DNA of 64,000 nt, taken from contig VCCP01000002.1 in the NCBI GenBank assembly GCA_005765155.1, positions 5,828,001 through 5,892,000 of the forward strand, given 5' to 3'. Source of the stretch: Zelopaecilomyces penicillatus (lineage: Eukaryota; Ascomycota; Sordariomycetes; Hypocreales; Pseudodiploosporaceae). Position 1 is the stretch's first letter; each line of letters opens with the position of its first letter. The position numbers were made by a program, and so were the translations under genes. Below are positions 37,214-49,022 of this stretch, one piece after another. A model generated the notes under the pieces. The model did not search any database and was not told the origin of the DNA. It saw only the letters and a program-made list of their open reading frames with translations.

Positions 37214-38499
37214 GTGTGATGCCCCGACTTTAATGAAAGAATGAAGCTGTTAGATGAATATTGGCAGGAAACCGGCAGTGAAGGGTAAGGTACACTCACG
37301 ATGCAGGAGGAGGCCGGTGTTCCAGGATGAGAGGGCAGAAATGTTATTGGTCCTGCTTAGGGAGAGATAGAAAGGAGAGATTTGGTGCGAGTGAGATGGA
37401 AAACTAGGCAGTGGTCTTGGGTGGAAGAAAAAAGAAGAAAGAAGGAAAAGGAAGGAAGGTGTAGGAAAAGGGGAAGAAGAACGAGGGAAGGCACGAGAGA
37501 GAGAAGCCCTAAATAGGGCAGGCACTTTTTTAATTCTGTTACTGCCCATATTTAAAGCAGAAGAAGCCACTGGAAGATAAAGAATGAACAGTGGCAGACA
37601 GCTGCAGTGCTCGGCTATTAAGATAAATGGAGCGATGGAGGTGTAAAAGCTGCTTCTTGCCTCTGTTAGGGAATTATTCGGGCAGAGGCACCACCTCGAC
37701 CGGCAGCCAGGCTAAAACAAACAAGGGGACTGATGTAATAATACATATGTAGTCAAGTAGACTGATAGTTATTTTATATAGCAGTAGAGGCGAAAGAAAA
37801 AGCATTCCTTGCGATGACAAAATGTCTGACATCTCGGAGCCTGGAACAATGTAAACATGACTGTTTGATCTAGGTGTGCTGGCATGCACGTAACCGTTTA
37901 ATTTACACTCGAAATGCCCGCGGACGACTCCATCTAGGCCGGAGAATCTGAGTTCTGGACTGGTGGTGATTGGAAAGGTCATGTGCATTGCATTTCTTCT
38001 AAACATTGAACCTACATCTAGCTTGCCCCGTTCAGCCTTTCCAAACTGATCAATGCTCCATTGATATCTCGGAAGTGGTAATGTGATAGTCCACCGCAAT
38101 TGCTCCATCTGTTATGTATCTCTAACTTAACGCCTAAAACTCCTGCCAACGTGTCGATAAATGCTGATAAAACCCTAGTCTCGATAACCGCCATCACCAT
38201 ACCCCTTGTACCTGTATTTCCTTGGTTGACTTTCCTTGATCAAGCGCTCGTTGGTATGCAAAAGGGACAGCAGGCCAGGATCAATGAAGTGAAGTATGTT
38301 GGCTCCAATCTTCGTTGCGGTGAGTTTGGGGATTGGCTATTGATGCCTTGGCTCAGAGTTTTGAAGATGTGGCGCTACCCAAACAACTTCGTTGAGCTCT
38401 GCCATTCATACATGCCCCTTATTCTTCTTTCAAGTTTAAACGGTGACGTTTGACGATGATATGATCTGCCTCTAGACCATTGTATGCCAACAAAACATC
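36976..38499. other. Leader of helicase gene and spacer to ipi1
   Basis: On the minus strand, candidate noncoding exons of the helicase leader are visible. A GTGAGT donor lies near 37300, an acceptor after CATCTAACAG near 37246, a GTAAGT donor near 37214, and a TACTAAT branch site with a CCCAG acceptor just before the start codon. An AG microsatellite occupies 37178-37208. Farther up, a 144-codon ATG frame (38108-37674, minus) is of doubtful status and is discussed in the findings. Confidence 0.5.
37178..37208. repeat. (AG)n microsatellite, 31 bases
   Basis: A perfect AG dinucleotide tract that reads as CT in the transcript orientation of the helicase gene. It sits a few bases inside the predicted GTAAGT donor of a leader intron. 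Confidence 0.9.
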
Positions 38500-39640
38500 T
38501 CACCAGAGATCTAGAAGGTCCTGTGTTTCCATTGCGGTCGATGGTTCATAGTCACCCATTCCTTTCTTCAACACCTGGTCAAGACCAACAGCGGCCCTGC
38601 CCGTCGCGCCACCTTCTTTTTTCGCCTTGTCGACACCTATTGAGATGGCGTCGAGGAATCTCCGATGGAACACCTTCTGCCTCGCATCACGATTGGGATA
38701 CATCTCTCCTTCTTCATCTCGAAGCGAACCAAAGAGGTTAAGATAATCAAACGCATTCGATGATCGAGGCAGTTTGTACATATTTTCCCAATAGACCAGG
38801 GGACTTGAGGCCAGGGCCGCCTCTGACTTGAAGCCAGCTTGAAGAAACTTTGTCAAGATGGTAATTTGCCGAGCGAGGGTCTGAGCATCCTTCGTACGTA
38901 GTGTCGCCCGAGAGCTTGAAGTCCAGCCAGCAGACGATGAAGAAATGGCCCAGCCCATCATGGCGCAAAAGGTACTCAGAGTCTTGACCCAACCCCCAGG
39001 AGAAGCAACTAGTTCATCCTGGGCCACTTCTAGAAGCCATTCCATGGCGCTCAAGGCATCGTTGCTGATATCGGCTGATAGGTTTGTCATTCCTGCTCGA
39101 ACAAACATGACTGCATGCTCTGTGCCGCATTTGACTTCATCTTCTGGAAGTATCCGCAGAAGTTTCAAGAGTTGTGTCCTTACAGGAGTCGAACTGTCGG
39201 ATATGAGAGGTAAGAGTTTGACCAGGAGTGCGCTGGTGCCCACTGGATTCACGCTAGGCTCCGCGGAAAGTTGACTTGTGAGATATGCTAAGGAATCACG
39301 GCGCTGTCTGTCTGATTTTGATGAAGCTAAGGAGAGATTGTGTTTGAACTGCTGTATGACATCCGGAGCAGTAGTTGAGAGTGATTGCTGGTTCAGAACA
39401 ATTGCTAACAAACAGGTGAGCTGCGGGTTACACTATGAGAGACATAGGATGTGCCCAACCTTGGGACTTAAAGCTTGTATCTGTGAAGTTTGAAGGCTTG
39501 GCCTTTGCCTTCCCCACCTTGTATTTCGGTTTCTATCACAGGGACATGTGAGTATGGTTATTCAATCCATTGGCACTATCAGGAGGGCATACTTTGAAGT
39601 CCTTCTGCTTCTCCTTCTTCTTCTTGGCGCTGGAGCCCAT
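38500..39640 (-). CDS. ipi1: Pre-rRNA processing protein Ipi1 (Rix1 complex)
   Basis: Subunit of the nucleolar/nucleoplasmic Rix1-Ipi1-Ipi3 complex, which acts with Rea1 in 60S maturation and ITS2 processing; the animal counterpart is TEX10. Three exons, 39640-39593, 39532-39460 and 39404-38500, give 341 residues (yeast 334). Exon 1 is the basic MGSSAKKKKEKQKDFK head. Exon 2 reads KPKYKVGKAKAKPSNFTDTS and FKSQ, the most conserved motif of the family, which continues into exon 3 with AIVLNQQSL. The remainder is helical repeat: an Ipi1 N-terminal domain with PLISDSSTPVRTQLLKLLRI, then the TGRAAVGLDQVLKKGMGDYE end. It is divergent from the roadblock gene with 411 bp between start codons, so a shared promoter is likely. 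Confidence 0.94.
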
Positions 39641-40051
39641 GGCTTGTGACTATGTGACACTTTCAATCTATAATTGGGCACCAAACTAAATAAATGAAAT
39701 ACAAAAACCGTCCGGTGGGAGTTTAGACGCCTGTTTGCCTGCAATTTTCAGTCGTGATAAGTTTCATACAAACTTTTTACCACCTTAGTTTGGCTGACAG
39801 CAATGTTCAACGTCTAGCCAGTGGGGTCCAAACACAAAATTTTGGCGGTGGACCACGGCAGAATTGGTCACCACCCGATGTAGCCCAAATACTGGGGAGG
39901 TCCCCGCAGCTACGTAACTACTGTGTCTGGCATCTTACGGGCGTAACCCATCGAAGCCTCTGTGAAAGTCGTCTGTCTTGCTGGCGGGCTGCTAATTTAT
40001 TTCTTTTACTTTCATATGCCAAAAGGTTCTCGGGAGCATCTTGAAGAAAAA
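39641..40051. other. Bidirectional promoter region of ipi1 and roadblock gene
   Basis: 411 bp between two divergent start codons. No canonical TATA element was identified with confidence. Confidence 0.6.
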
Positions 40052-40612
40052 ATGACTGATTCTAACAAGGTATGGGATGGCTCAGGCTGAAGAACGGCTA
40101 TGTTGCTCAACACATACAACACTATGTACTGACACAATTGCAGTCTAACGGACCGGATGCTCTCGACGAGAAGCTTGGCCGCCTATCCAAAAAGCCTGGA
40201 GTTAAAGCCAGCATAGTTATTGACCGAGCCAGCGGGGCCATTCTCAAGACTAACGGCCAAATCGACGCCCTTCTTACAGCCAAAACCCGGAATGCTTCTA
40301 CAGCAGCGTCTTTCTCGAGCGAGGAGACGATATCGGAGGAGAGCCAAGCCAAGGGCATTGAAGAGTTTGCGCAAATGATATGGAACTATGTCAATAGCTC
40401 TGGCAAATTGGTGCAAGAGGTTGATGGGGAGGTACGTGTTGATCGGACTGGCAGAGAGATGCTGTCCTGTTTACAGCGTGGCAAAGGGCTAATGGATTCG
40501 AGGATAGGACGAGTTGAAACTGCTCCGATTACGCACCAAGAAACAAGAAATCGTCATTGTCCCGGATCAAAAATACCTACTAACGGTTATCCATGACACA
40601 CCACAGGTATGA
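40052..40612 (+). CDS. Dynein light chain, roadblock/LC7 family
   Basis: Light chain that dimerises on the dynein intermediate chain and supports cargo transport and nuclear migration in hyphae. Exons 40052-40069, 40144-40431 and 40508-40612 give 136 residues. Exon 1 encodes only MTDSNK. Exon 2 has LDEKLGRLSKKPGVKASIVI followed by DRASGAILKTNGQI, the roadblock strand-helix core, and IEEFAQMIWNYVNSSGKLVQ. Exon 3 has DELKLLRLRTKKQEIVIVPD then QKYLLTVIHDTPQ, the family's C-terminal strands. The end is uncertain: CAG is followed by GTATGA, which can be read as Val-stop (used here) or as a donor for another intron whose acceptor I cannot place confidently. A start further upstream is not needed. 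Confidence 0.9.
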
Positions 40613-42351
40613 GGGTGTGTCCGACAACGAGGGAAGCGCAAGAATGCGGATCCGGCGATGCAAGGGGCTATTATGGTTTGTGTCAGGCTGGCTTTTCTGA
40701 ATATCTGGATTTTGAGAGGCGGTTCGTGATTGGAGGGCTGCGTTGAGTTTTGTTTTGAGCATATCTGCAAGGCGTACAGGATGACATGATGATACCCATA
40801 CCTTGATGCTGCTGATCAAGGGAACATTGATATTGCGGACAACGACGCTGTTCTCCCATGGCCATCCACCCGTATTGCTGCAGTTTCGTCGCCAAGCACC
40901 CATGGATTCACAGCACGGATAGCACGCAACATTGCCCAATGTCGTGTAACAATATTACTCGTGTGTAGCCCAGAATGCCAGTCAGGGGCGTAGAATGGAC
41001 GCGTTCCAGACCCCTGGTACATAGAGGCAACAGAGACATGACCAGTCTTGGCGCTGGGTGAGGTCCGGCTTAATTTTAGTTTGGTAATTCACCAACCACG
41101 GGCTTTTTCAGGTAGGCTGGTCTTTTTTCGGCTCCTCCCGTCAGTCAGTCAATATGGTTTTTTTCTGTTGAGCAAATGAGGGCAATGCTTGCGAGTGCCA
41201 CAGTGTCCAAAGGGGGTCAGGCTTGAAGATTGCACGTGGAACTCTGCTGCATTTCGAGGCTAACAATGTCCCGGGATATTTTCCAGCAAGACAGTCAAGC
41301 TTATTTCGAATCTATATGTCAATTGCGGAGACTCCTTGCTTTGAGTTTAACCCCGAGAGTGGAGTGTGACGACGGCACACGTAGGCATCCATGTTTGCCA
41401 TGTTCCCCTTGCGCAGGGAGGACAGGATTCGTTCTTGGTGCGTGCGCTGCACTGCCACACAAGGGGGGGGGGGGATGGGATGTGGATGGAAGGTAATTAT
41501 ATTACTACGTGTGTATGAGGTGACAATTTATCACTCTCGTGGAATGTTGCTTTTTGGCGTTGCTTGTTATTGGACTGTTATTAATTATGGCGAGAAATGA
41601 TTACCATCGACGTTTGATGAACTTCTGGGCGTCCAGGGGGGATGCTAGAGGGAGCTTGGGCCTGACCGGGGAGTTGCTAAGGAGGCTTGAGAGGCGCTTG
41701 GGGAGACAAGTAGCAAATATTACTACCTAGGTTAGGTACAGTAGCAGTGTGGCAAGCGGCAGATGCGAGAAAGTGAGATGAGATCGGCGCCAGATGGGCT
41801 TGTCATTGTCATTTTGCAAAGTACATTGTATATATGGAGCTGGTTGGCCCTCGTTCTACCCACTCATGGTCTCTCTTGCTCTGACTACGGCAAGTCGATA
41901 TCCATTCTTCAAGTCTCCATTCGTGGGTTGGGGGCGCGAGGCTGACGCACAAAGACGTAGGTACAGACAAAAAAAGATGGGGATGGTTTTAAGGCTTCTG
42001 GCTGTCGGTTGGAAAATGCGGGGAAGACGAGCGAATACCTGGGTACTTTGATAGCCGTGGTGCCATTAATGCTCCGTTAGCTGCTGCATGTTCTTATTTT
42101 TGGCATGGTGGTCTGGTAGGTTAGTACGGAGTAGTAACTCGTAGGTATCAACCAGGCACATCCACGGGGCGATGGTACGAGGAGGCAACTCACCGAGAAA
42201 ACAGAGGCGGAAAAAGGAAACTGGACACGAGGACACACAGCGACCGGTCAGGCCAGCCAGAATCAGGTCAGTGGCGAGAGTCGGCCGCCAGCTAGTGCCT
42301 ACCTTACACCTAATTAGTAGCCAACATCAGTTGTCTTGAATCAATGGGCAG

Positions 42352-42383
42352 AGTCAGTCAGTCAGTCAGTCAGTCAGTCAGTC
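42352..42383. repeat. (AGTC)8 tetranucleotide microsatellite
   Basis: Eight perfect AGTC units, about 700 bases before the large unrecognised gene. Confidence 0.9.
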
Positions 42384-42624
42384 CCCTTTCCCCAGAAAGT
42401 GTTCATCGTTCTGTGCCGTTATCCCTGTACATGTCTGTCCCTGACTGACTTCGCTAGTTGTCTCCCGTATTCCACCCTCGGCACACATCAAATGCTTACG
42501 CGCAGGCTCGGCGACGCCAGGAAGCCAATCCAATGCTATACTGCACCCACGGCGGCATCGGGATACTCGGGCCTGTGCATTGTTCCGTCAGCGGCCACTG
42601 TCTCTAATGATCCTGGTTGCAGCA

Positions 42625-42649
42625 AGCAGCAGCAGCAGCAGCAGCAGCA
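42625..42649. repeat. (AGC)8 trinucleotide microsatellite
   Basis: Eight AGC (CAG) units. Frames through it exist on both strands, but none looks like a gene. Confidence 0.85.
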
Positions 42650-43079
42650 AAAGAAGGCAAGGAGTCCGTCCGTTGACAATACTACCGCCTGCTCCATTGG
42701 TGTCGTCAGCAAATGTCCTGCACCGGCCAAGTGCTACCTGGCCACTCGATGAGCACGATCCCAGGATAGTGGTGTCCTCCCCGTTGCACTAGTGCCAATG
42801 GCAACCCCCTACCCCGTCCCCGTCCCTTGTTATAGACCTCTTAGACCTCGAACATCCTAGGTTCGCTTTGCCCCGCCCCCCAATGATCCCCATCCTATCC
42901 TCCGCCAACCGTCCCCGGAGATCCGACAGACCGAGCTTCTCCCCCTTCGTCAACTTCTCTACCTGGCTTCTTTCTATCTCCATCTTATCCTGCATTCTTG
43001 CCGAGGCCAATGAACAGCCCACCAACCCACACCGGATGTTGAAACGTAGCACCTTGAGAACCCAAAAGAGAAAGCAAAC

Positions 43080-45832
43080 ATGACTGCACTGAGCGAAGAT
43101 GACATTGAGAGGCTCTTCTCCGGCGCTCCTCAGTACTTTGCCCGGAGCGAGAGCCACTTTGCTGGCGCACCTCACCCCAGCGTAGCGTTTCCATTTGACG
43201 AAGAGTTGGAGATTCGAGACCTGACTGACCATGTTCAAGTTGAGGCCAAGGCCTGGAGCGGCGTTACTGCATGGCCGCATCTGACGAGGGATGTCAATCA
43301 TGATCTCTCCGCCATAAGAGAGGTTGAAGAGACCAACCGGGCCCACTTCAATGTTCGATGCCGCGAGCGACCAAACATGCTGAGCATGCAGGGTCTGGAG
43401 AAAGGCACCATGGGCTACCAAGCCGCATTGGAGCTGAGCGTCAGCGACTCTCTCGAAGAAGAGCAATTCGGTTTTGAGAGCATTGGGACAAAGGCGCGTG
43501 CCGTCGTTGAGGCCCGAGAACGCATGCTATCCAGCGATGGCTGGTTGCACCGGATACCTCAGCCCGAAATTCTTGACCGCCTAAAGAGAAATTCTGAAAT
43601 GTATCGTGCCAACAGCTTTCGCAAACGAGATCCAGAAGAGGCATTCAACGAGCTTTTTCATGTCCTTCTGAGACCTGGCAAAGTCGCCCCCGTCGACAAG
43701 AGGAACAAAGCCAGTCTTACCAACCAAATTAATGCACTTGTCAAGTGCCTCGGAGCTACGAATGTTTGGATTGATTTGGCGCACGTTGAGTGGCGCGTTC
43801 GCCTTGGCCAGATTCTTTGGGGTAAACATCACGGCGATGATTTGGATGATGACACGTCAATCCATGATGCTCATAGCACTGCCGAGCGAGCAGAAGAAAA
43901 GTATTGGCTACTAATGCAGATATTGGTCTCGTCAGAGCTACTCGTTAGACTCGATGCAATTACAGAAGGTGAGGAATACGGCTCAGGGTTGTTTCGACAA
44001 ATCGACGTTGTTCAGTTTGAAAGGGCAGCGAACGCCACCGTGAAATGGTCTCTACTTCTAGCCCGAAGCTGGATGGACAACGTGGAGATTGTGAGAGAAG
44101 AAGATACGTCACTCATGACTTTGAGTGGCGATCGTCGCGGTAGCAATAGCGGTTGGTTGGCATCATTAGCCAGCAAAGTATCTTTACACTCTCACAGGAA
44201 CGGAGACCGACCGCCTTCACCACCACACTACTATACTATACGAGGACGTAATGGACAGCGCCAAGTTGATGGCCTAACTCACTTTGCAAAGAAGTTGCAG
44301 TGGCCTGGAATCGATGCGTATGAGCGACGCATATCGGAAAGCATCCGCAATGCTGCAGGTGCTGCACAGATACAACCTGCTGTATTACTGACACCAACAC
44401 CGCTTGCCCCGAAGCGCCGTGAACAAGACTCCTATTTTGGAGCCTGGGATGTCACCTGCCAGCGTGGCCACCATAAAGAGCGGGCACAGGCGCGACGACG
44501 AAGAATGGCAGCGGCATTACATCCCTCAGGTTGGCTTACCAAGTCCTATGTTTTTGGGCTCATGCTGCCCGGTGATGCATTGAGCCATTTCCTAATGGCG
44601 ACGTTGCTCGAAAATGATAGCGAGGCGTTGGCCAAATTGGGGTCGTTTGCGAATTTGAGCGGTGGATTTGTCTACTCCGAGAAGAGCTTTTGGAGCACAT
44701 CCTGTATCGTTGGTCGAGTTCTAGCCGCCGGCAAGGGATCGGCAGAATGCATGGGCTGGGTTTCAACTGATATCGTGCCTGATAGAATGGATGATGGGTG
44801 GATTAATATTGAGGTCCATGACGTTGCTGGTGCGTTTTCTTTTTTACGCCCTCTCATGGGCAAATCCCTATTCGAATAACCGTGCTAACATGTTGGTGAA
44901 TAGGAGATATGACACAACTCGGTAGGAAGGCCAGGCTCTGGGGGAAGAAGCGCCTTGAGCGCGAGTCCTCCATACTGGGTGATGGGAAAGAAGAATCCGT
45001 GTTGCCCATTGACTTTACGATTCCTCACGAAAATGTTTATCAGTCGCCGCCGCCTGGAGTCTTCGTTGAGTTCCGATCTCTAACGCTCTCTTCTCCTGCT
45101 GCAGAGTCGATGCATCCCACGCCACTCACCGAGATTGTAGTGACGCCTGCGACAGAGACCTGCACAGCGCCTGATTTGCCCATCTACCCGGCAAACGTCA
45201 GCTTTTATGTCTCTGTTGATGGTGAGGTCGAGGAACAACGCACGTTTTCTCTGTTATATGATGTCAGCTTTGTCACAGCTCATCCATGCTCACCATCACA
45301 ACGAGTTAGAGTGCTTAAATCGCCATCAAGCCCAACACTGCAGCAAATCGACTTTGACGGATCGAATGCCTTGGGCAAGAACTCCCGCTCAGTATATCGA
45401 GCAGGCCACCCACTGCACAAGTTCTACAACTATGCCGTGATTCACATTTCCGAATTACTCCAGAAGCAACATGTCGAGCTATCTGAGTTGCTTCCATCTC
45501 CGCTTGCAGGCAAGACCAATCGACCCCAGGTATTGGTCATTGACTGCATCACAGCATTTGGTTCTCAACCACAGTCACCAATCATGGAGCGGATGGAGAC
45601 CCCAGCATCATCACCGATCACTGATCGGAAAGGAAGTTTCTCCGCAGCAGCTAAGATGCACTATGAGTCGAGAAAGAAACCGTTTGGTTCAGATATGGAG
45701 ATGCTTATCCGGGCTCTGTGCGCACAAAAGGGCTGGAATGCGATTATTAGTAGGCGAAGAAGGGGTTGCCTGGCATGTGCAATTCGCGAAGCGGGAGCGC
45801 TGGGGTGGAATGTTGTCATCAGAGTGGCATGA
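43080..45832 (+). CDS. Large conserved-looking fungal protein, function unknown
   Basis: I do not recognise this protein. Two exons, 43080-44829 and 44904-45832, give 892 residues. The 74-bp intron has GTGCGT, GCTAAC and AATAG signals, and the frame runs through (HDVAG|DMTQLG). The long open frame, balanced codon use and a start directly after a pyrimidine-rich leader argue that it is real. There is no signal peptide and no clear membrane span. Residues 160-270 hold a helical, charged block (SFRKRDPEEAFNELFHVLL then KCLGATNVWIDLAHVEWRVR). A basic cluster KERAQARRRRMAA lies near residue 480, and many Ser/Pro-rich linkers occur in the second half. The C-terminus is basic and then hydrophobic (IISRRRRGCLACAIREAGAL) with two close cysteines. 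A soluble cytosolic or nuclear protein is the best guess. Confidence 0.85.
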
Positions 45833-48143
45833 ACGAAGAGAAGGGAGACGGGTGAGTTGCAAGAGATGGGATACGGAAGCACAGATACCCTGCTGTGGCG
45901 TTTGGTGGGATAGGACAGGCCATTGTGCAATTTGCACCACTGATGATGGTTGTATGATTGCAGATCAGTCTGTTTGTGTATAATGATACCTGGCGTTTTG
46001 CCCTATGTGATTTGACAGATGGGCAGCCAGCGAATGGGAAAGCCACACAGGGTCGGCTATAAGGGCGTCAGGAGAACAAAAATCCATGGGAACAGTTTGT
46101 ACTCGATATTTTATTTTACTCAGCTCATTTTTACGACGATGACAGGATGGATTGATAGCGCTCCTCTTTTTTTTTTTTTTCAATGGCATATTGTCCGCCT
46201 TTACTTATAATTATATTATAATGCTAGCGTAGCCAATTATAAAAGAATTGGACTTATTCATTTCCTTCTGCTTCCTTTGCTCTACTTTTTCTTTTCCTTT
46301 TCTGGCACCCAAATTGTTCTTTGTTGAATATGACGGTGAATGACCTTGCGTTGTGGATACACAAAAATGCATCCTGCTACATGTTACCACTATCCATAGC
46401 GAACCTTTTGCCGCCATGCCAGAATGAGGAAAGCAACTCCGTGCTTACCACACACTTGCAATCGGGGGTTGCGAGATCCTAACAATTGCTGGCCAATCGT
46501 TCTCCCCAATGGAGCATGGGAGTATGGACGAGTCCACAGATAACGGGCCGTGAGCGGAGCCCCGGCATTAACTTGTTACCACCACAATGGGTAATGCTTA
46601 GATTGCACGTCCGGCAGTGGTGCCTTTGTCCCTCTTTTTTTTTTCTTTCCATCTCTCTCTCTTATGTACTCCGTAGAGTGGTAGTCATAGTCTGCAGAGC
46701 GATGGAGCGGATCTCCACTGCCGGTGATGCCGACCCTTTTCTCTCATGGGGGTGAGGAGAGGTAGAGAGAGAGGGCAAAGATTTAGGATTTCGAGGTTTG
46801 GCGAGGGCCGGCTGCTCGGATGCCGATCCGCAGATCGTTTCGGATTCCCACCAGACCGCGGCCTTCTGAATGGGGGTTTTGCTGCCGAGCAAAAGCGCTA
46901 TAGAGGCAACAGAAGGTATCCAGAGAGGGAGGAGGAGGCGGGGGATCTTCAGGTCCCTTTGTCGTGCAGGACAACGTGGGGAGAGTTGTTAACTTTTTGG
47001 TAAAGAGAGAGGAGAGAAGGAATGTGTTGGTCAATATTATTCCAAGATTTGCAGGATGAAGGAGGGGGGGAAAGGCAAAGAGGTTTCTCGTGAATCAACT
47101 GGCAGGCAACTAACTGGCAGGCATGTAAATTGTAATAATGACAGAACATAAACCCCACGATCTGGCAGCCAACCAACCCCAGCCGACAAACAAGCTTCTC
47201 CACCATCGGCGCCTTCCATCTTCCTCTCCTCCTCAACCACAGCAGCAACAACAGATATCCATTGGCCATGTGCAAAGTTTACGAAATGAAGCGGAGATGG
47301 CTTCTCGCGTGTTGGTTTGCGATCTGGTTCGTGGCTCACTCACACAGGGTGCCGCACACCGTACGCCACAAAATGGCATCCATCGTTCGGCGCTGACGCA
47401 CTGGCGCACCGACGGTAAAGCCGGCACATGCGCCCATTTTCCCGCTGCTTTGCTGGAGTGCTCCGTTCTCCGGCCGCCGCAACTTTTCATGGTCGTCCCA
47501 CCACCACCATCATCATAATCAATGCAGACAGACTACTAAGACGGAAAAACACAAGAGACAGAACAGACAGAGCAGACGCCAAGCAGAACCCTACCAGATC
47601 AGACACGTGCCTCCCAGCATTCCGGAGTCACGGCGGGTCTCCCCGCCTGGTCCTCCTCTGACCCGCGTGCCTGTCAGACTTGGACTGCGATCGGCTGGCG
47701 CTATCTAAACACCTGCTCCATTCGTCCACCCAGTCCTACCCAATGACGAGCTCCGAGACAGGCCCTCAAAATACGGTATCACTTTGGTTGGGGTGGGACT
47801 AGGTAGGTACCGTATGTAATATGGAGCAGCACCAGCTGGGCTCTCAGAGTCAACTTCGCGCGAGGAGGGGGGTGAGGTAGGCGTATGGGGAAATGGGGAA
47901 ACGGGACCGGATGGGGAAAATGGAGAGACACGAGCTGCAAGCGCAGATCTCAACGAGCTCAAGAAGAAGAAAAAAAAGAGTTAAATAGACGAGGCCCCGA
48001 CTGAGATCTGCTTTTCCCTCACCCCAGAAGATCTCTATCTCCATCGCCAAGAACATCAACTCAGATTTCCCATTGCCTCTTTCGTCCAAACGCCTTTCAG
48101 TCAACCAAAAGTCTCCAACGTTTTCCAAACACCCTCTCCAGTC
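45833..48143. other. Intergenic region before the RNase T2 gene
   Basis: 2.3 kb with no supported exon. It contains a T run at 46167-46180, a TACTCCGTA word (46667-46675) and the RNase T2 leader. A TTAAATA element lies near 47980, about 160 bases before the start codon, and could serve as a TATA box (inference). Confidence 0.5.
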
Positions 48144-49022
48144 ATGGCTATCTTCCGAACCTTGGCACCCCTTGTGGCGCTTGTGCCCTACGTCTTGGCT
48201 GCTTCCAAGAGCTGCCCTGTTGATTCGCCTTTGTCATGCCACAACACTGCGCCTGTTTCGGACACCTGCTGCTTCATCCCAGCTGGACAACTTGTGTTGA
48301 CCACATTCTGGGATACTGCCCCCGTCACAGGCCCAACCAGTAAGCTCAACCTTCTCTCTAATTTGTGTTTTGTTCTTTTTTGCCATCTCTTTGGTGGCCT
48401 GAGACGAATATTGACTTTACACTTTCAATGGAGCTTTTTCATTTGCTAACCCTTACCTTTAGACTCCTGGACTATTCACGGTCTCTGGCCTGATAACTGT
48501 GATGGCACTTATCCCGCCTCGTGCGATCCTAACCGCGCCTACACCGACATTGAGAACATTCTCTCTGCTTCTCCTGCAACTCTCACGTACATGAACACCT
48601 ACTGGAAGGACTACAATGGCGATGACGAGCAGTTCTGGTCGCACGAGTGGTCCAAGCACGGTACTTGCGTTACCACTCTGGAACCCACCTGCTACACCAA
48701 CTACCAGGCCAAGGAGGAGGCTGTTGCCTACTTTGACAAGACTGTCTCGCTCTTCCAGAGCCGCCCTACCTACCAATGGCTCTCTGATGCTGGCATTACT
48801 CCTCATGCCACCAAGAGCTACAACCTCGTCGACGTCCAGGCCGCTCTCCAGAGCAAGCACGGTGCTCCCGTCACCCTCAAGTGCAAGAACGGTGCGATCA
48901 ATGAGGTTTGGTACCACTACAACGTCAAGGGCTCGCTCCAGAGCGGCCAATTCGTTCCTGCTCAGCCCGTTGGTATCCAGAGCAAGTGCTCTGCCACCCT
49001 CAAGTACCTGCCCAAGGCTTAA
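48144..49022 (+). CDS. Secreted ribonuclease T2
   Basis: Extracellular or vacuolar acid RNase that cleaves single-stranded RNA through 2',3'-cyclic phosphates, used in nutrient recycling. Two exons, 48144-48339 and 48463-49022, give 251 residues. A signal peptide of about 20 residues (MAIFRTLAPLVALVPYVLAA) precedes the Cys-rich mature start. Catalytic CAS1 is WTIHGLWPD with His71. CAS2 is HEWSKHGTC with Glu127 and His131, so the active site is complete. CAS1 begins right at the exon 2 boundary, where the split Asn codon is restored. Other cysteines (LSCH, DTCC, DNCDG, TLEPTC, LKCKNG, SKCSA) fit the fungal five-disulfide pattern. The intron carries GCTAAC and TTTAG signals. The next gene downstream is Asterix, in the same orientation. 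Confidence 0.95.

Larger units (their letters stand above)
40613..43079. other. Intergenic region with microsatellites
   Basis: 2.5 kb without a supported gene. It contains a TACGGAGTA word (42125-42133), the (AGTC)8 repeat at 42352-42383, the (AGC)8 repeat at 42625-42649 and a C/T-rich leader-like stretch at 42810-43010. Confidence 0.55.
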
